A stretch of 19,900 nt of DNA. Origin: JAEUSI01 sp036782915 (GTDB lineage Bacteria; Bacteroidota; Ignavibacteria; Tepidaquicellales; Tepidaquicellaceae). Positions 1-8,097 of the stretch are shown here, piece by piece (the stretch's first letter is position 1; each line of letters opens with the position of its first letter). The notes beneath the pieces were generated by a model that worked only from the letters and a program-made list of their open reading frames with translations, was not told the DNA's origin and searched no databases. A program made the position numbers and the translations under genes. The DNA lies in assembly GCA_036782915.1 (NCBI GenBank), contig DAIPYE010000041.1, forward strand, positions 1 to 19,900, given 5' to 3'.

Positions 1-80
1 GACAAATCTGCAAAGCAAAAAATCCGGATTGCAGCGGTTGTTTTTTAAATGTTATTTGTCCGTCTGCTTTTAAAATTTAA
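1..80 (+). CDS. nth: 3' end of endonuclease III (partial)
   Basis: The frame beginning at base 3 encodes about 25 residues before a TAA at 78-80. Its four cysteines (codons at 9, 30, 39 and 57) are spaced C-x6-C-x2-C-x5-C. This is exactly the [4Fe-4S] cluster loop at the C-terminus of endonuclease III, and the surrounding residues (ICKAKNPDC, then C-P) match that family's tail. Endonuclease III is a base-excision-repair DNA glycosylase/AP lyase for oxidised pyrimidines. The catalytic helix-hairpin-helix, Lys and Asp lie upstream, outside the window. The stop is 17 bases before the next start, so the two genes may be co-transcribed. The other two frames of these 80 bases give nothing recognisable. 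Confidence 0.8.
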   Translation, partial: QICKAKNPDCSGCFLNVICPSAFKI

Positions 81-97
81 AATTTAAACTTAATTTC

Positions 98-598
98 ATG
101 TTGAAAAAAACAAAAAAAGATCTGGCTAAAATTGAATTTCTGTTAATGGATCTTGACGGATGTCTTACAACGGGACATATTATTTATTCGAGTGACGGGA
201 CAGATACGAAAATATTTCACACACATGACGGTTATGGAATTGTAAGAGGCAGGGAACTCGGGCTTAAGTTTGCTGTGGTCAGCGGAATGAGTTCGGTAGT
301 AAACAGAATGCGATCGGAAAAACTTAAGATCCATCATATTTACGAAAATATAGAAGATAAGTTAATTCCGTTTGAAGAATTAAAGAGTAAGTATAACCTC
401 ACGAATGAAAAATTTGCTTACATAGGAGATGATGAATTTGATTTACCTTTGTTAAAAAAAGCCGGAGTTTCATTTGCGCCGAAGAATGCAATAGATAAAG
501 TAAAGAAAAGTGTGGATTTTGTCTGCAAGAAGAATGGCGGTGAAGGCGCAGTAAGGGAAGTTGTAGATATGATTTTGCAGGCAAAAGGTCTGATTTAG
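98..598 (+). CDS. kdsC: KdsC-type HAD phosphatase (Kdo-8-phosphate phosphatase)
   Basis: This 166-residue protein has the size and motifs of the C0-type (capless) HAD phosphatases of the KdsC family. Motif I is MDLDGCLTTG with the nucleophile Asp18 and acid/base Asp20. Motif II is the Ser of VVSGMSS near residue 63. Motif III is the Lys of EDKL near 88, and motif IV is GDDEFDLP. A C-terminal GGEGAVREV segment is also typical of KdsC. The family hydrolyses 3-deoxy-D-manno-octulosonate 8-phosphate to Kdo and phosphate, a cytoplasmic step in making the lipopolysaccharide inner core, and works as a tetramer. The ATG at 98 is the first in frame, and the leader is A/T-rich without a Shine-Dalgarno site. 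No other Kdo gene is visible nearby, so related HAD phosphatases of the same fold (for example for sialate or KDN phosphates) cannot be fully excluded. Confidence 0.86.
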   Translation: MLKKTKKDLAKIEFLLMDLDGCLTTGHIIYSSDGTDTKIFHTHDGYGIVRGRELGLKFAVVSGMSSVVNRMRSEKLKIHHIYENIEDKLIPFEELKSKYNLTNEKFAYIGDDEFDLPLLKKAGVSFAPKNAIDKVKKSVDFVCKKNGGEGAVREVVDMILQAKGLI

Positions 599-717
599 TT
601 GTAACAATCTATTTGAAATTGGTCATAAATTTGTCTTACATGAAATTTAGTATGGCATCCGTTAAATACTGCAATTAAATTAATGAGGCAAAAATAACTG
701 CTTTTTTTATTTTGAAA
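599..717. other. Intergenic spacer, no gene seen
   Basis: A 119-base AT-rich gap between the KdsC-like gene and the transposase-like gene. It contains GGCATCCGTT at about 653-662, which resembles one unit of the 11-bp repeat found downstream of the transposase-like gene (GCCATCCGGTT) with one substitution and one missing base. An A/T-only inverted repeat (AAAATAA ... TTATTTT) lies just before the next start. Neither is strong enough to call a terminator or promoter. Confidence 0.5.
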
Positions 718-1266
718 ATGTATACCAGACCATTCAGACCGGATTCATTTTATAATATTTACAATTCCGGAAACAACCTGGAAAATATTTTTTATACAAA
801 AAGAAATTATGAATATTTTCTGAACAGGTATGAAGAATATATGACGGGTTTTGTCATTACTTATTCTTATGGTTTAATTCCCAATCAATTTAATATACTC
901 ATCAAAACAACTGCTGATGTTTGCGATACTTCGAATCAACTTAGAAAGTTTTTTATCTCTTACTCAAGTTACATTAATTTACAGGAAAAAAGAACAGGCA
1001 GTTTATTTCTAAAACCATTCCGAAAAAAACCTATAAAAGATACAGGTCAATTGTTAAATGAAATTTTTTATATACATAGTAAACCTGTTCTTGAAGGAAT
1101 TTGTAATAATTTTGAAGATTATGACTGGAATTCATACAGAAATATATTGGGTAAATCTAAAACACTTATTTGCAGAGACGAGGTTATTAAATTGTTTGGA
1201 GAGAAAGAAAACTTTATTCAATTCCATTCCGAAATGTTGAATTCAGAAAAGAATCAATGGTTTTAA
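718..1266 (+). CDS. REP-associated (IS200-like) transposase relative, HUH histidines lost
   Basis: The product (182 residues from the ATG at 718; a TTG at 712 would add two) follows the Y1/IS200-like transposase pattern of REP-associated tyrosine transposases. It has an N-terminal FYNIYNSGNNLENIF block, a central SYGLIPNQFNILIK strand, then RTGSLFLKPFRKKPI, FYIHSKPVLEGICNNFEDY and a C-terminal SSY-like WNSYRNILG segment. In active members the central motif is PNHFHLLI, whose two His residues bind the metal. Here they are Gln and Asn, so single-strand nicking by the usual mechanism is unlikely. The Tyr of the YIHxNP-type motif is kept but its Asn is Lys. The frame is intact, with no stop or frameshift. 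The gene stands alone, without visible insertion-sequence ends, and eight 11-bp direct repeats follow its stop by 13 bases. It could be a domesticated DNA-binding protein or a decaying copy. Confidence 0.72.
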   Translation: MYTRPFRPDSFYNIYNSGNNLENIFYTKRNYEYFLNRYEEYMTGFVITYSYGLIPNQFNILIKTTADVCDTSNQLRKFFISYSSYINLQEKRTGSLFLKPFRKKPIKDTGQLLNEIFYIHSKPVLEGICNNFEDYDWNSYRNILGKSKTLICRDEVIKLFGEKENFIQFHSEMLNSEKNQWF

Positions 1267-1279
1267 TCTGAAACGAGAT

Positions 1280-1367
1280 GCCATCCGGTTGCCATCCGGT
1301 TGCCATCTGGTTGCCATCTGGTTGCCATCTGGTTGCCATCTGGTTGCTATCTGGTTGCCATCTGGTT
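1280..1367. repeat. Eight tandem copies of an 11-bp repeat
   Basis: Units of GCC ATC Y GGTT lie head to tail without spacers at 1280, 1291, 1302, 1313, 1324, 1335, 1346 and 1357. The first two carry CCGG and the rest CTGG; the seventh has GCTATC. The period is close to one helical turn, so identical bases face the same side of the DNA. The array sits between the stop of the transposase-like gene and the start of the sensor-kinase gene and runs into a T-tract (1365-1372). It could be a protein-binding array, a REP-like product tied to the neighbouring transposase relative, or simple slippage. Confidence 0.95.
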
Positions 1368-1374
1368 TTTTTGT

Positions 1375-1392
1375 ATCTCACATATATGAGAT
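1375..1392. promoter_or_regulatory. Small inverted repeat before the sensor-kinase gene
   Basis: ATCTCA (1375-1380) and TGAGAT (1387-1392) form a perfect 6-bp inverted repeat around CATATA, 34 bases before the kinase start. It may be an operator or a weak terminator of the upstream unit. Only the symmetry is visible. Confidence 0.3.
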
Positions 1393-1426
1393 TGAATAAT
1401 AAAGTTAATATTCATAAATTTTTGTT

Positions 1427-4400
1427 ATGAAAAAGATCAATACAATACTTCTCTTAGTTTTTTATCTTTCTGTTACTACCTGTAATATATTTTCACAGAC
1501 CAACATAAAAAGAGAACACATATCAAATGACCTTGGAATATCAGGTGATCTTGTTTATTGTATTAAGCAGGACAGTAAAGGCTTTATTTGGTTCGGGACA
1601 ATGTTCGGTCTTGTCAGATATGATGGAAACGATTATAAAATATACAGATATGATCCTCTTGATTCTAATTCACTTTCAAATGACGACGTAATTTCTATTT
1701 TCGAAGATAAAAATAATGATCTCTGGATCGGAACATACAATGGCGGTTTGAATAAATTCGACAGGCATTCAGGAAAATTTAAAAGATTTCTCTCTGAAGA
1801 AAGTAACCCATATAGTCTGAGCAGTAACACAGTATGGGCAATCTTTCAGGACAGTGAAAATTCTGTCTGGGCTGGTACCGAAAACGGCTTAAATAAATTA
1901 ATTGAATCCACAGGTAAATTCAAAAACTATAAAAAAGATTCTACCGGAAAAGGAAGTATAAGCGGTAACGATATCAGATGTATAACTGAAGACAAAAACG
2001 GAAATTTATGGATCGGCACTGCAGGTGATGGTCTTAATAAATATGACAGCAAAACTGAAAATTTTGAAGTTTATAAAAGAGATTCATTAAATAAAAACAG
2101 TCTTCTCGGTAATTTTGTAACATCTTTAGTTACCGATAATGATGGATTTTTATGGATCGGAACTGCAAGAGGACTTAATAAATTTGATGAAATTAAAAAT
2201 GAGTTCATAAGCTTTCAAAGAGATTCGGCTGACCAACATTCATTAAGCAATGACCTTGTTTATTCAATTAAAAATGACGGTAATGATCATTTGCTTATCG
2301 GGACTCAAAACGGACTGAATAAATTTGAAAAGTCAACCGGTAAATTTGAGAAGCTAATTATTTACCCGGACAGTAAGAAGCAGGAAAGCATATTGACATT
2401 TGAAAAAGACAGATCAGGTGTAATATGGATCAGTGAGTATAAAAAAGGATTAATTAAACTTTATGAGCAAAAAGAGAATTTCAGAAATTTCCTTCCCGGA
2501 AATGATGTGAAAAGTATTTATGAAACAGAATCCGGAATATTTTATATCGGTACTACAAACGGTCTGGAAGTAATAGATGAAACCGGAAAAAATATCAAGA
2601 CTTATCTTCCTGAAAAAAATAATCAGAATAGTCTTAGCAGCAATATGGTAAATTCTGTAACCGGTGACAATGAAGGAAATCTATGGATCGGTACAAATAA
2701 TGGTTTGAATAAATTTAATATTGAAAAAAAAGAATTTACAAGATATTACAATGTTCCGGGTGACTCCGGTGCAATTTGCAGTAATAATGTTTTGAAATTA
2801 TTGTATGATAAATCAGGGATTCTATGGGTTGGCACTGACAATGGTTTGAGCAGATTAGATCCGGGGTCTGAAAGATTTGTCAGTTACAGGAATGATGTGA
2901 ATGATAAATATAGTTTAGCCGAGAACACGATCTTATCTTTATATGAAGACAAATATAATACGATCTGGATCGGAACATATAAAGGATTAGAAAAGATGAA
3001 TAAAGATTCCGGGAAGTTTACACATTTTAGTAAAGATCCCGGAAATTCAAAAACTATAAGCAATAATTATATTTTCTCTTTTTGTGAAGACAGATATGGA
3101 AATTTCTGGATTGGTACTGGCGGCGGATTGAATGTATTTGACAGAAACAGTGAAACATTTTTTCACTTTGCAGAAAAAGAAGGACTCCCGAACAGCGTAA
3201 TAGCAGGAATTGAGGAAGATAATAACGGATTTCTGTGGCTGAGTACTTTTAAGGGAATATCAAAGTTTGATATTCAAAACAGAAGTTTTAAAAATTATGA
3301 TTCAGATGACGGATTACAAAGTAATATGTTCAATACAGGTTCATATTTTAAATCAGCCAAAGGTGAAATTCTTTTTGGAGGAATTAACGGATACAGTAAA
3401 TTTGATCCTGATAAAGTTATTCAAAACAATTTTAATTCAGAAGCTATTCTGACATCGCTTACGAAATACGAAGGAAAGAAATTTACGGAAAAAGATATTT
3501 CAAATGAAAATGATATAGATCTGAATTACAAAGAGGATGTTATTAAAATCAAATTTACTTCTACTGATTTTTCAAACCCTGCGAAAATATTATATTCTTA
3601 CAAACTTGAAGGTTTTGACAAAGACTGGACAATTCCCGGAAATGTCAAAGAAGCTGTTTATACAAATCTTGATCCGGGAAATTATGTTTTCAAAGTAAAA
3701 ACAACAAATTCCGATGGCGTATGGAATGAAAAAGAAACTTCTTTAAAAATATTTATAAGTCCGCCTTTCTGGAGAACATGGTGGTTCTATTCAATCGTTG
3801 CATTAACATTGATTGGTCTGACAATACTGATCTATAATTACAGAGTAAATAATAAGATCAGAAAATTGATTGAGCTTGAAAAGATCAAGGAAAGAGAAAG
3901 AGAACTGATGAGAGAGCAGGCATCGAGAGACTATCACGATGAACTCGGGCATAAGCTTACAAGGATTTCTTTATACAGCAGAAGGATAAATAAAAAACTC
4001 CGCCCCACAGCAAACGGACTGACAAATGATCTTAACAGTATTGTCGAAACTTCAAACAGCCTTCAGAGCGGAGCTAAAGATCTTATCTGGGCAATGAATC
4101 CTCAGGAAGATTCTCTTTACGATTTTGCAGTGCGGCTTAAAGATTTCGGGAATGAGCTTTTTGAAAATACTGGTATTACTTTCAATTTCGATGGCATTAG
4201 TGAGTCATTCAGAAATGTTACATTATCAATGAACAGTAAAAGACATTTGATCTATATTTTCAAAGAAGGAATGAATAATATTTTGAAATATGCAAACTGC
4301 ACAAAAGTAAATCTGACGTTTGATCTGTATGACAATGATCTGGAAATTTTGCTTGAAGATAACGGAGTCGGTTTTGACATAAACAACTGCGCTAAAGGTT

Positions 4401-4525
4401 ACGGGTTAAAAAATATTTTCTCACGTTCAAAGCAGATAAATATTAATGTAAACATTTCTTCAGATGAAAAGACAGGAACCAAGATAAGATTGAAAGCATC
4501 AATATCAAACTTAGTATCTGCCTAA
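1427..4525 (+). CDS. Reg_prop/Y_Y_Y two-component sensor histidine kinase
   Basis: A 1032-residue membrane sensor. Residues 1-24 form a signal peptide (basic start, hydrophobic core, ending near FSQ). About 14 propeller repeats follow, each of the kind D-x-x-G-x-LWIGT-x-x-GLNKFD, enough for two seven-bladed beta-propellers in the periplasm. Then come a Y_Y_Y domain (YSYKLEGFDKDW to about residue 780), one membrane helix near 785-805 and a coiled coil rich in ERERE. The cytoplasmic kinase is of the HisKA_3 (NarX/DesK-like) type: RDYHDELGH with His837 as phosphoacceptor, then a HATPase with KEGMNNILKYA as N-box and DNGVGFD as G1. It has no receiver or AraC domain, unlike the one-protein hybrid systems of gut Bacteroides. 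The stop overlaps the ATG of the response regulator by one base, so the two are almost certainly cognate. The ligand is unknown; propeller sensors of this class often follow glycans or their import. Confidence 0.93.
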   Translation: MKKINTILLLVFYLSVTTCNIFSQTNIKREHISNDLGISGDLVYCIKQDSKGFIWFGTMFGLVRYDGNDYKIYRYDPLDSNSLSNDDVISIFEDKNNDLWIGTYNGGLNKFDRHSGKFKRFLSEESNPYSLSSNTVWAIFQDSENSVWAGTENGLNKLIESTGKFKNYKKDSTGKGSISGNDIRCITEDKNGNLWIGTAGDGLNKYDSKTENFEVYKRDSLNKNSLLGNFVTSLVTDNDGFLWIGTARGLNKFDEIKNEFISFQRDSADQHSLSNDLVYSIKNDGNDHLLIGTQNGLNKFEKSTGKFEKLIIYPDSKKQESILTFEKDRSGVIWISEYKKGLIKLYEQKENFRNFLPGNDVKSIYETESGIFYIGTTNGLEVIDETGKNIKTYLPEKNNQNSLSSNMVNSVTGDNEGNLWIGTNNGLNKFNIEKKEFTRYYNVPGDSGAICSNNVLKLLYDKSGILWVGTDNGLSRLDPGSERFVSYRNDVNDKYSLAENTILSLYEDKYNTIWIGTYKGLEKMNKDSGKFTHFSKDPGNSKTISNNYIFSFCEDRYGNFWIGTGGGLNVFDRNSETFFHFAEKEGLPNSVIAGIEEDNNGFLWLSTFKGISKFDIQNRSFKNYDSDDGLQSNMFNTGSYFKSAKGEILFGGINGYSKFDPDKVIQNNFNSEAILTSLTKYEGKKFTEKDISNENDIDLNYKEDVIKIKFTSTDFSNPAKILYSYKLEGFDKDWTIPGNVKEAVYTNLDPGNYVFKVKTTNSDGVWNEKETSLKIFISPPFWRTWWFYSIVALTLIGLTILIYNYRVNNKIRKLIELEKIKERERELMREQASRDYHDELGHKLTRISLYSRRINKKLRPTANGLTNDLNSIVETSNSLQSGAKDLIWAMNPQEDSLYDFAVRLKDFGNELFENTGITFNFDGISESFRNVTLSMNSKRHLIYIFKEGMNNILKYANCTKVNLTFDLYDNDLEILLEDNGVGFDINNCAKGYGLKNIFSRSKQININVNISSDEKTGTKIRLKASISNLVSA

Positions 4526-5160
4526 TGCAAAATAAAATGATAAATATTTCAATTGTTGAAGACGATAAACTTATCAGGGAAGCTTTACGTGACTTTATAA
4601 ATGAAGAAGACAGATTGAAATGCATTGGTTCATACCCAGACTGCGAAAGCGCGCTCGATGATCTGAATAAAAACAGACCGGATGTAATGCTTATGGATAT
4701 TGAACTTCCCGGAATGTCAGGGATAGAAGGGGTAAAAAAGATAAAGGAAAAATTTCCTAAGATCGATATTATAATGCTTACAGTTCATGAAGATCTTTCG
4801 CTTGTTTTTCAGGCTTTGAGCGCCGGAGCATGCGGCTATCTGGACAAGAGCTCAACTGAAGAAAAGATCATCGAATCTATAAAAGAAATTTATGACGGCG
4901 GAGCGCCGATGTCATATAAAATTGCCAAACTTGTTGTTTCATCCTTTCAGAAAAAAACTGAAACAGAACTTACTCCGCGGGAAATGGATGTTTTAAATCT
5001 GTTGTGCGACGGTCATTCTTACAAAGAAATTGCCTATAAACTATTCATATCAGTCGGAACGATCCGCCATCACATTAAGAGTATTTATTTTAAACTTCAT
5101 GTTCATTCTAAATCCGAAGCAGTTGCAAAAGCGCTTAAAGAAAGGATTGTAAATAATTGA
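4525..5160 (+). CDS. NarL/LuxR-family response regulator
   Basis: A 211-residue two-domain regulator. The receiver (about 6-125) has the acidic pair EDD near 12-14, phosphoacceptor Asp58 in MLMDIELPGMSG, Thr86 and Lys108 (YLDKSS). A GerE-type helix-turn-helix follows (about 147-200): ELTPREMDVLNLLCDGHSYK, then IAYKLFISVGTIRHHIKSIY. Phosphorylation by the upstream kinase should promote dimerisation and DNA binding. The ATG at 4525 overlaps the kinase TAA (TAATG), which points to coupled translation; an alternative ATG at 4537 would remove four residues and still leave a full receiver. Its targets cannot be read here. The gene converges on the molybdenum-enzyme operon, but nothing shows that it controls it. 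Confidence 0.95.
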   Translation: MQNKMINISIVEDDKLIREALRDFINEEDRLKCIGSYPDCESALDDLNKNRPDVMLMDIELPGMSGIEGVKKIKEKFPKIDIIMLTVHEDLSLVFQALSAGACGYLDKSSTEEKIIESIKEIYDGGAPMSYKIAKLVVSSFQKKTETELTPREMDVLNLLCDGHSYKEIAYKLFISVGTIRHHIKSIYFKLHVHSKSEAVAKALKERIVNN

Positions 5161-5172
5161 AATTTGATCAAT

Positions 5173-5209
5173 AAAAAATCATCAGATTTTCTCTGATGAC
5201 AAACTTTTT
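5173..5209. terminator. Hairpin terminator between convergent operons
   Basis: TCATCAG (5179-5185) pairs perfectly with CTGATGA (5193-5199) around a 7-base loop. Read on the minus strand, the stem is followed at once by TTTTTT (complement of 5173-5178). Read on the plus strand, a T-run lies at 5205-5209. It should end the minus-strand operon well and the plus-strand operon less well. The stop codon of the minus-strand oxidoreductase (5182-5184) lies inside the stem. Confidence 0.7.
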
Positions 5210-7503
5210 CTCACCTGTATCACAACCTGTTTTGAAGCCGGAGTATTGCTCTTCTCAGCTACACTTGTGATGGGAACAAGAACATTTGTCTCGGGAAAAT
5301 AAGTAGCAGCACAATTTTCCGGGATCGGATATTCCACTACAACGAATTTCCTCGCTATTCTTTCTTTACCTCCTTCAAAATTATACAGATCAGCAATGTC
5401 ACCGTCTTTCAGTCCGGATCTTTTAATGTCATTTTTATTCATCAATATAACTCTCCGCTCATTGTAAATTCCGCGGTAACGGTCATCGAGTCCGTAAATT
5501 GTTGTATTGAACTGATCGTGACTTCTTATTGTCATCATTATCAGTTCATCCGCATTAAGATCAGGCTTTATAAAATTTGAAATACTAAATATAGCTTTTG
5601 TTTCCGGTGTATCAAATCTTCCTTCACGGTTACAGTGAGGAAGATAAAATCCGCCGGGCTTTCTGATCCGTTCATTATAATTTTCAAAACCCGTAATTGT
5701 TCTTTCAATGTCATTCCGTATATTGTCATAATTTTGTAAATATTTATCCCAGTTAATTTTACTCTTACTTCCGATTACTGCCTTTGCAAGTTTGCAGACG
5801 ATTGCCGGCTCACTGAGCAGCTCATCAGATACGGGAGTCAAAACCCCTTTGGAAGATTGAATCACGCCGGTTGAATTTTCAGTTGAGACGAACTGCTCTT
5901 CACCTCCTGTCAGATCTTTATCGCTTCTTCCCAGACATGGAAGTATCAGCGCTTCTTCACCGTGAACAAGATGGCTGCGGTTAAGTTTGGTTGAAACCTG
6001 AACAGTCAGTCTGCATTTTCTCAGAGCTTCGGCAGTGAATTCAGTATCAGGAGTTGCCGAAAGAAAATTTCCTCCAAGCGCAAAAAAAACTTTAGCTCTG
6101 CCGTCGTGCATTACTTTGATAGATTCAACTGTGTCATAACCTTCTTCAGCCGGCGGAATGAAATTAAAATTTTTTTCAATGCTGTTCAGAAAGTTTTTGG
6201 AAGGCTTTTCATAAATTCCCATTGTTCTGTCGCCCTGCACATTGCTGTGACCTCTGACAGGAAAAGTTCCGGTGCCTTTTTTACCAATGCTTCCTTTCAG
6301 CAATAACAAATTTACGATCTCTTTAATTGTATTCACGGCATTTTTGTGCTGTGTCAGACCCATTGCCCAGCAGGCGATTATTTTTTTTTTATTTTTTAAA
6401 ATGTTTGTTGCCTCAGAAATTTTCTTAAGATCTATACCTGTTGAATCAACTAATTCGCCTAAATTCAATTTACGAATATGTTCAATAAATTTTTTATAAC
6501 CATTCGTATTTTTATTTATGAATTCATTGTCAAAGACTGAACCCGGATTCTGATCTTCTTCTTTCAGCAATAAAATTTCAATTGCCTGAAGTAAAGCCAT
6601 GTCGCTGTTGATCTTTATCTGGAGGAATACATCCGTCAGCTGAGTTGTAATTCCGAGAATGCCTTTTATCTTCTGCGGATTATTGAAATTCATCAAACCT
6701 GTTTCAGGCAATGGATTTATTGAAATTATCTGCGCGCCATTTGCTTTGGCTTTTTGCAATGCATTCAGCATTCGCGGATGATTAGTGCCGGGATTTTGTC
6801 CCAGTATCAGTATGACCTCGGCTTCATATAGATCTTCAAGTTTCGCAGAGCCCTTACCTGTTCCGAGAGTTTCGATAAGCGCAACACCGCTGCTTTCGTG
6901 ACACATATTGCTGCAGTCGGGAAGATTATTTGTTCCGAATTCCCTAACAAAAAGCTGATAAAGAAAAGCTGCTTCATTGCTCGTTCTTCCGGATGTATAA
7001 AAAACAGCTTCGTCGGGAGTTGAAAGTTCCTTCAAAGATTTGCCGATCTTTTCAAAAGCTTCATCCCAAGAAACCGGCTGATAATATGATGCTCCTTTCG
7101 GCAAATAAAGCGGCTCAGTGATCCTGCCTTTTTTGCCGATCTCAAAATCGCTTAAAGATGCAAGTTCGGTTACAGAGTTATTTTTAAAAAATTCAGCGGT
7201 AAGTTTTTTTGCAGTCGCTTCATCTGCAACTGCCCTTGCGCCATTCTCACAATATTCTCCCAGCGAAGATCGCTCATCATCCGGATCCGGCCATGCGCAG
7301 CTTGGACAGTCAAATCCACCTTTGGTATTCAGATTTGAAAGAGCTTTCAGTCCGCGGAATATTCCCGCTTCACCAATTATGTTTTTACCTGCAGAAATGA
7401 CTCCTGGAATTCCGGCTGCAGATTTTTTGATTTCTCCTTTTTTAATACCGGTAAGTTTCACAGGATTCTGAGGATCAGGAAATTGCTCTTTTTCAGCTTT
7501 CAT
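5182..7503 (-). CDS. FdhF/YdeP-family molybdopterin oxidoreductase
   Basis: A 773-residue protein of the formate-dehydrogenase-like alpha-subunit group that includes E. coli YdeP. The N-terminus has GGFDCPSCAWPDPDD and EYCENGARAV, giving Cys66, Cys69 and Cys85: the cysteine arrangement of the YdeP branch, which lacks the full four-Cys 4Fe-4S spacing of FdhF. In NLPDCSNMCHESSG, Cys201-His202 align with Sec140-His141 of E. coli FdhF, so Cys is the probable molybdenum ligand. Later segments (LILGQNPGTNHPRML, GHSNVQGDRTMG, the C-terminal DQFNTTIYGLDDRYRG block) are typical bis-MGD-binding parts. No Tat or Sec signal is visible, so it is probably cytoplasmic. It is the last gene of the minus-strand operon, 12 bases after the acetyltransferase, with fdhD first. 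No electron-transfer partner is nearby. The true substrate of this branch is uncertain; formate is only a guess. Confidence 0.88.
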   Translation of the reverse strand: MKAEKEQFPDPQNPVKLTGIKKGEIKKSAAGIPGVISAGKNIIGEAGIFRGLKALSNLNTKGGFDCPSCAWPDPDDERSSLGEYCENGARAVADEATAKKLTAEFFKNNSVTELASLSDFEIGKKGRITEPLYLPKGASYYQPVSWDEAFEKIGKSLKELSTPDEAVFYTSGRTSNEAAFLYQLFVREFGTNNLPDCSNMCHESSGVALIETLGTGKGSAKLEDLYEAEVILILGQNPGTNHPRMLNALQKAKANGAQIISINPLPETGLMNFNNPQKIKGILGITTQLTDVFLQIKINSDMALLQAIEILLLKEEDQNPGSVFDNEFINKNTNGYKKFIEHIRKLNLGELVDSTGIDLKKISEATNILKNKKKIIACWAMGLTQHKNAVNTIKEIVNLLLLKGSIGKKGTGTFPVRGHSNVQGDRTMGIYEKPSKNFLNSIEKNFNFIPPAEEGYDTVESIKVMHDGRAKVFFALGGNFLSATPDTEFTAEALRKCRLTVQVSTKLNRSHLVHGEEALILPCLGRSDKDLTGGEEQFVSTENSTGVIQSSKGVLTPVSDELLSEPAIVCKLAKAVIGSKSKINWDKYLQNYDNIRNDIERTITGFENYNERIRKPGGFYLPHCNREGRFDTPETKAIFSISNFIKPDLNADELIMMTIRSHDQFNTTIYGLDDRYRGIYNERRVILMNKNDIKRSGLKDGDIADLYNFEGGKERIARKFVVVEYPIPENCAATYFPETNVLVPITSVAEKSNTPASKQVVIQVRKSLSSEKI

Positions 7504-7515
7504 TAAAATTAAATT

Positions 7516-8073
7516 TTATAATAAATTTTTTGCCATGTATATTGCGATCTCATTATCAACTTCTTTTGGATCATATAAAGCTGTATTCAATCCGGTAATT
7601 TCATAACCGTTCTTTCTGTAAAAATTTATTGCAGGAACATTTGTATTCTGTGTTTCAATATCGATGATCCTGTATTTCTGAGTTGCAGCATGAGCTTCAA
7701 GATTATTCAGCAATTGTGTCCCGATACCTTTACCTCTGTGAGATTTTGCAATCTGTATCATTTCAATCCAGAGTGAATTATTCCACTGCCTTTTTTCTGA
7801 AATGACAAACCCGATCAGTTTTTCATTGTCAAAAGCTCCAAAAGAATTTCCTTCCGGAATTAATTTGTAATATCTGCCTTTATCTTCGTTGCTGTTCGAA
7901 TATGTTTTTACATTGAATATATTTTTGCTTTCTCTGTATTTTAAACTGAATAAAATTTCTTCCTCATTTATCTGACAGATCACATCGTATGTTGCTTTCA
8001 CTTCAAAAGCCGGATTTCCCATTGACAACAAGTCGTCCATTGAAAGCATTGTAAGTTTTGAAATTCTGATCAT
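7516..8073 (-). CDS. GNAT-family N-acetyltransferase
   Basis: A 185-residue protein with the GNAT fold. Motif A, IQIAKSHRGKGIGTQLLNNL, contains the acetyl-CoA pyrophosphate loop RGKGIG at about 113-118. Motif B follows as NVPAINFYRKNGYEITGLNT. The N-terminal 80 residues are less conserved and probably set the acceptor. The acceptor cannot be inferred: GNATs modify amines of proteins, peptides, antibiotics or metabolites. It lies between fdhD (24-base gap) and the oxidoreductase gene (12-base gap) and is surely co-transcribed with them, but no established link between GNAT enzymes and molybdenum-enzyme maturation is known to me. The start is the ATG followed by IRISKL; no Shine-Dalgarno site is visible. 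Confidence 0.88.
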   Translation of the reverse strand: MIRISKLTMLSMDDLLSMGNPAFEVKATYDVICQINEEEILFSLKYRESKNIFNVKTYSNSNEDKGRYYKLIPEGNSFGAFDNEKLIGFVISEKRQWNNSLWIEMIQIAKSHRGKGIGTQLLNNLEAHAATQKYRIIDIETQNTNVPAINFYRKNGYEITGLNTALYDPKEVDNEIAIYMAKNLL

Positions 8074-8097
8074 TTTAATTTTGATAATTTTAACCTG

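Noticed and set aside
712..717. TTG start for the transposase-like gene.
   Set aside because: The ATG two codons later fits the family's short N-terminus, and no ribosome site favours the TTG.
1280..1367. CRISPR-like array.
   Set aside because: Units are 11 bp and directly adjacent, with no spacers and no cas genes nearby.
7118..7471. Plus-strand ORF of 117 codons.
   Set aside because: It is antisense to the conserved cysteine-containing N-terminus of the molybdopterin oxidoreductase and shows no protein family features.
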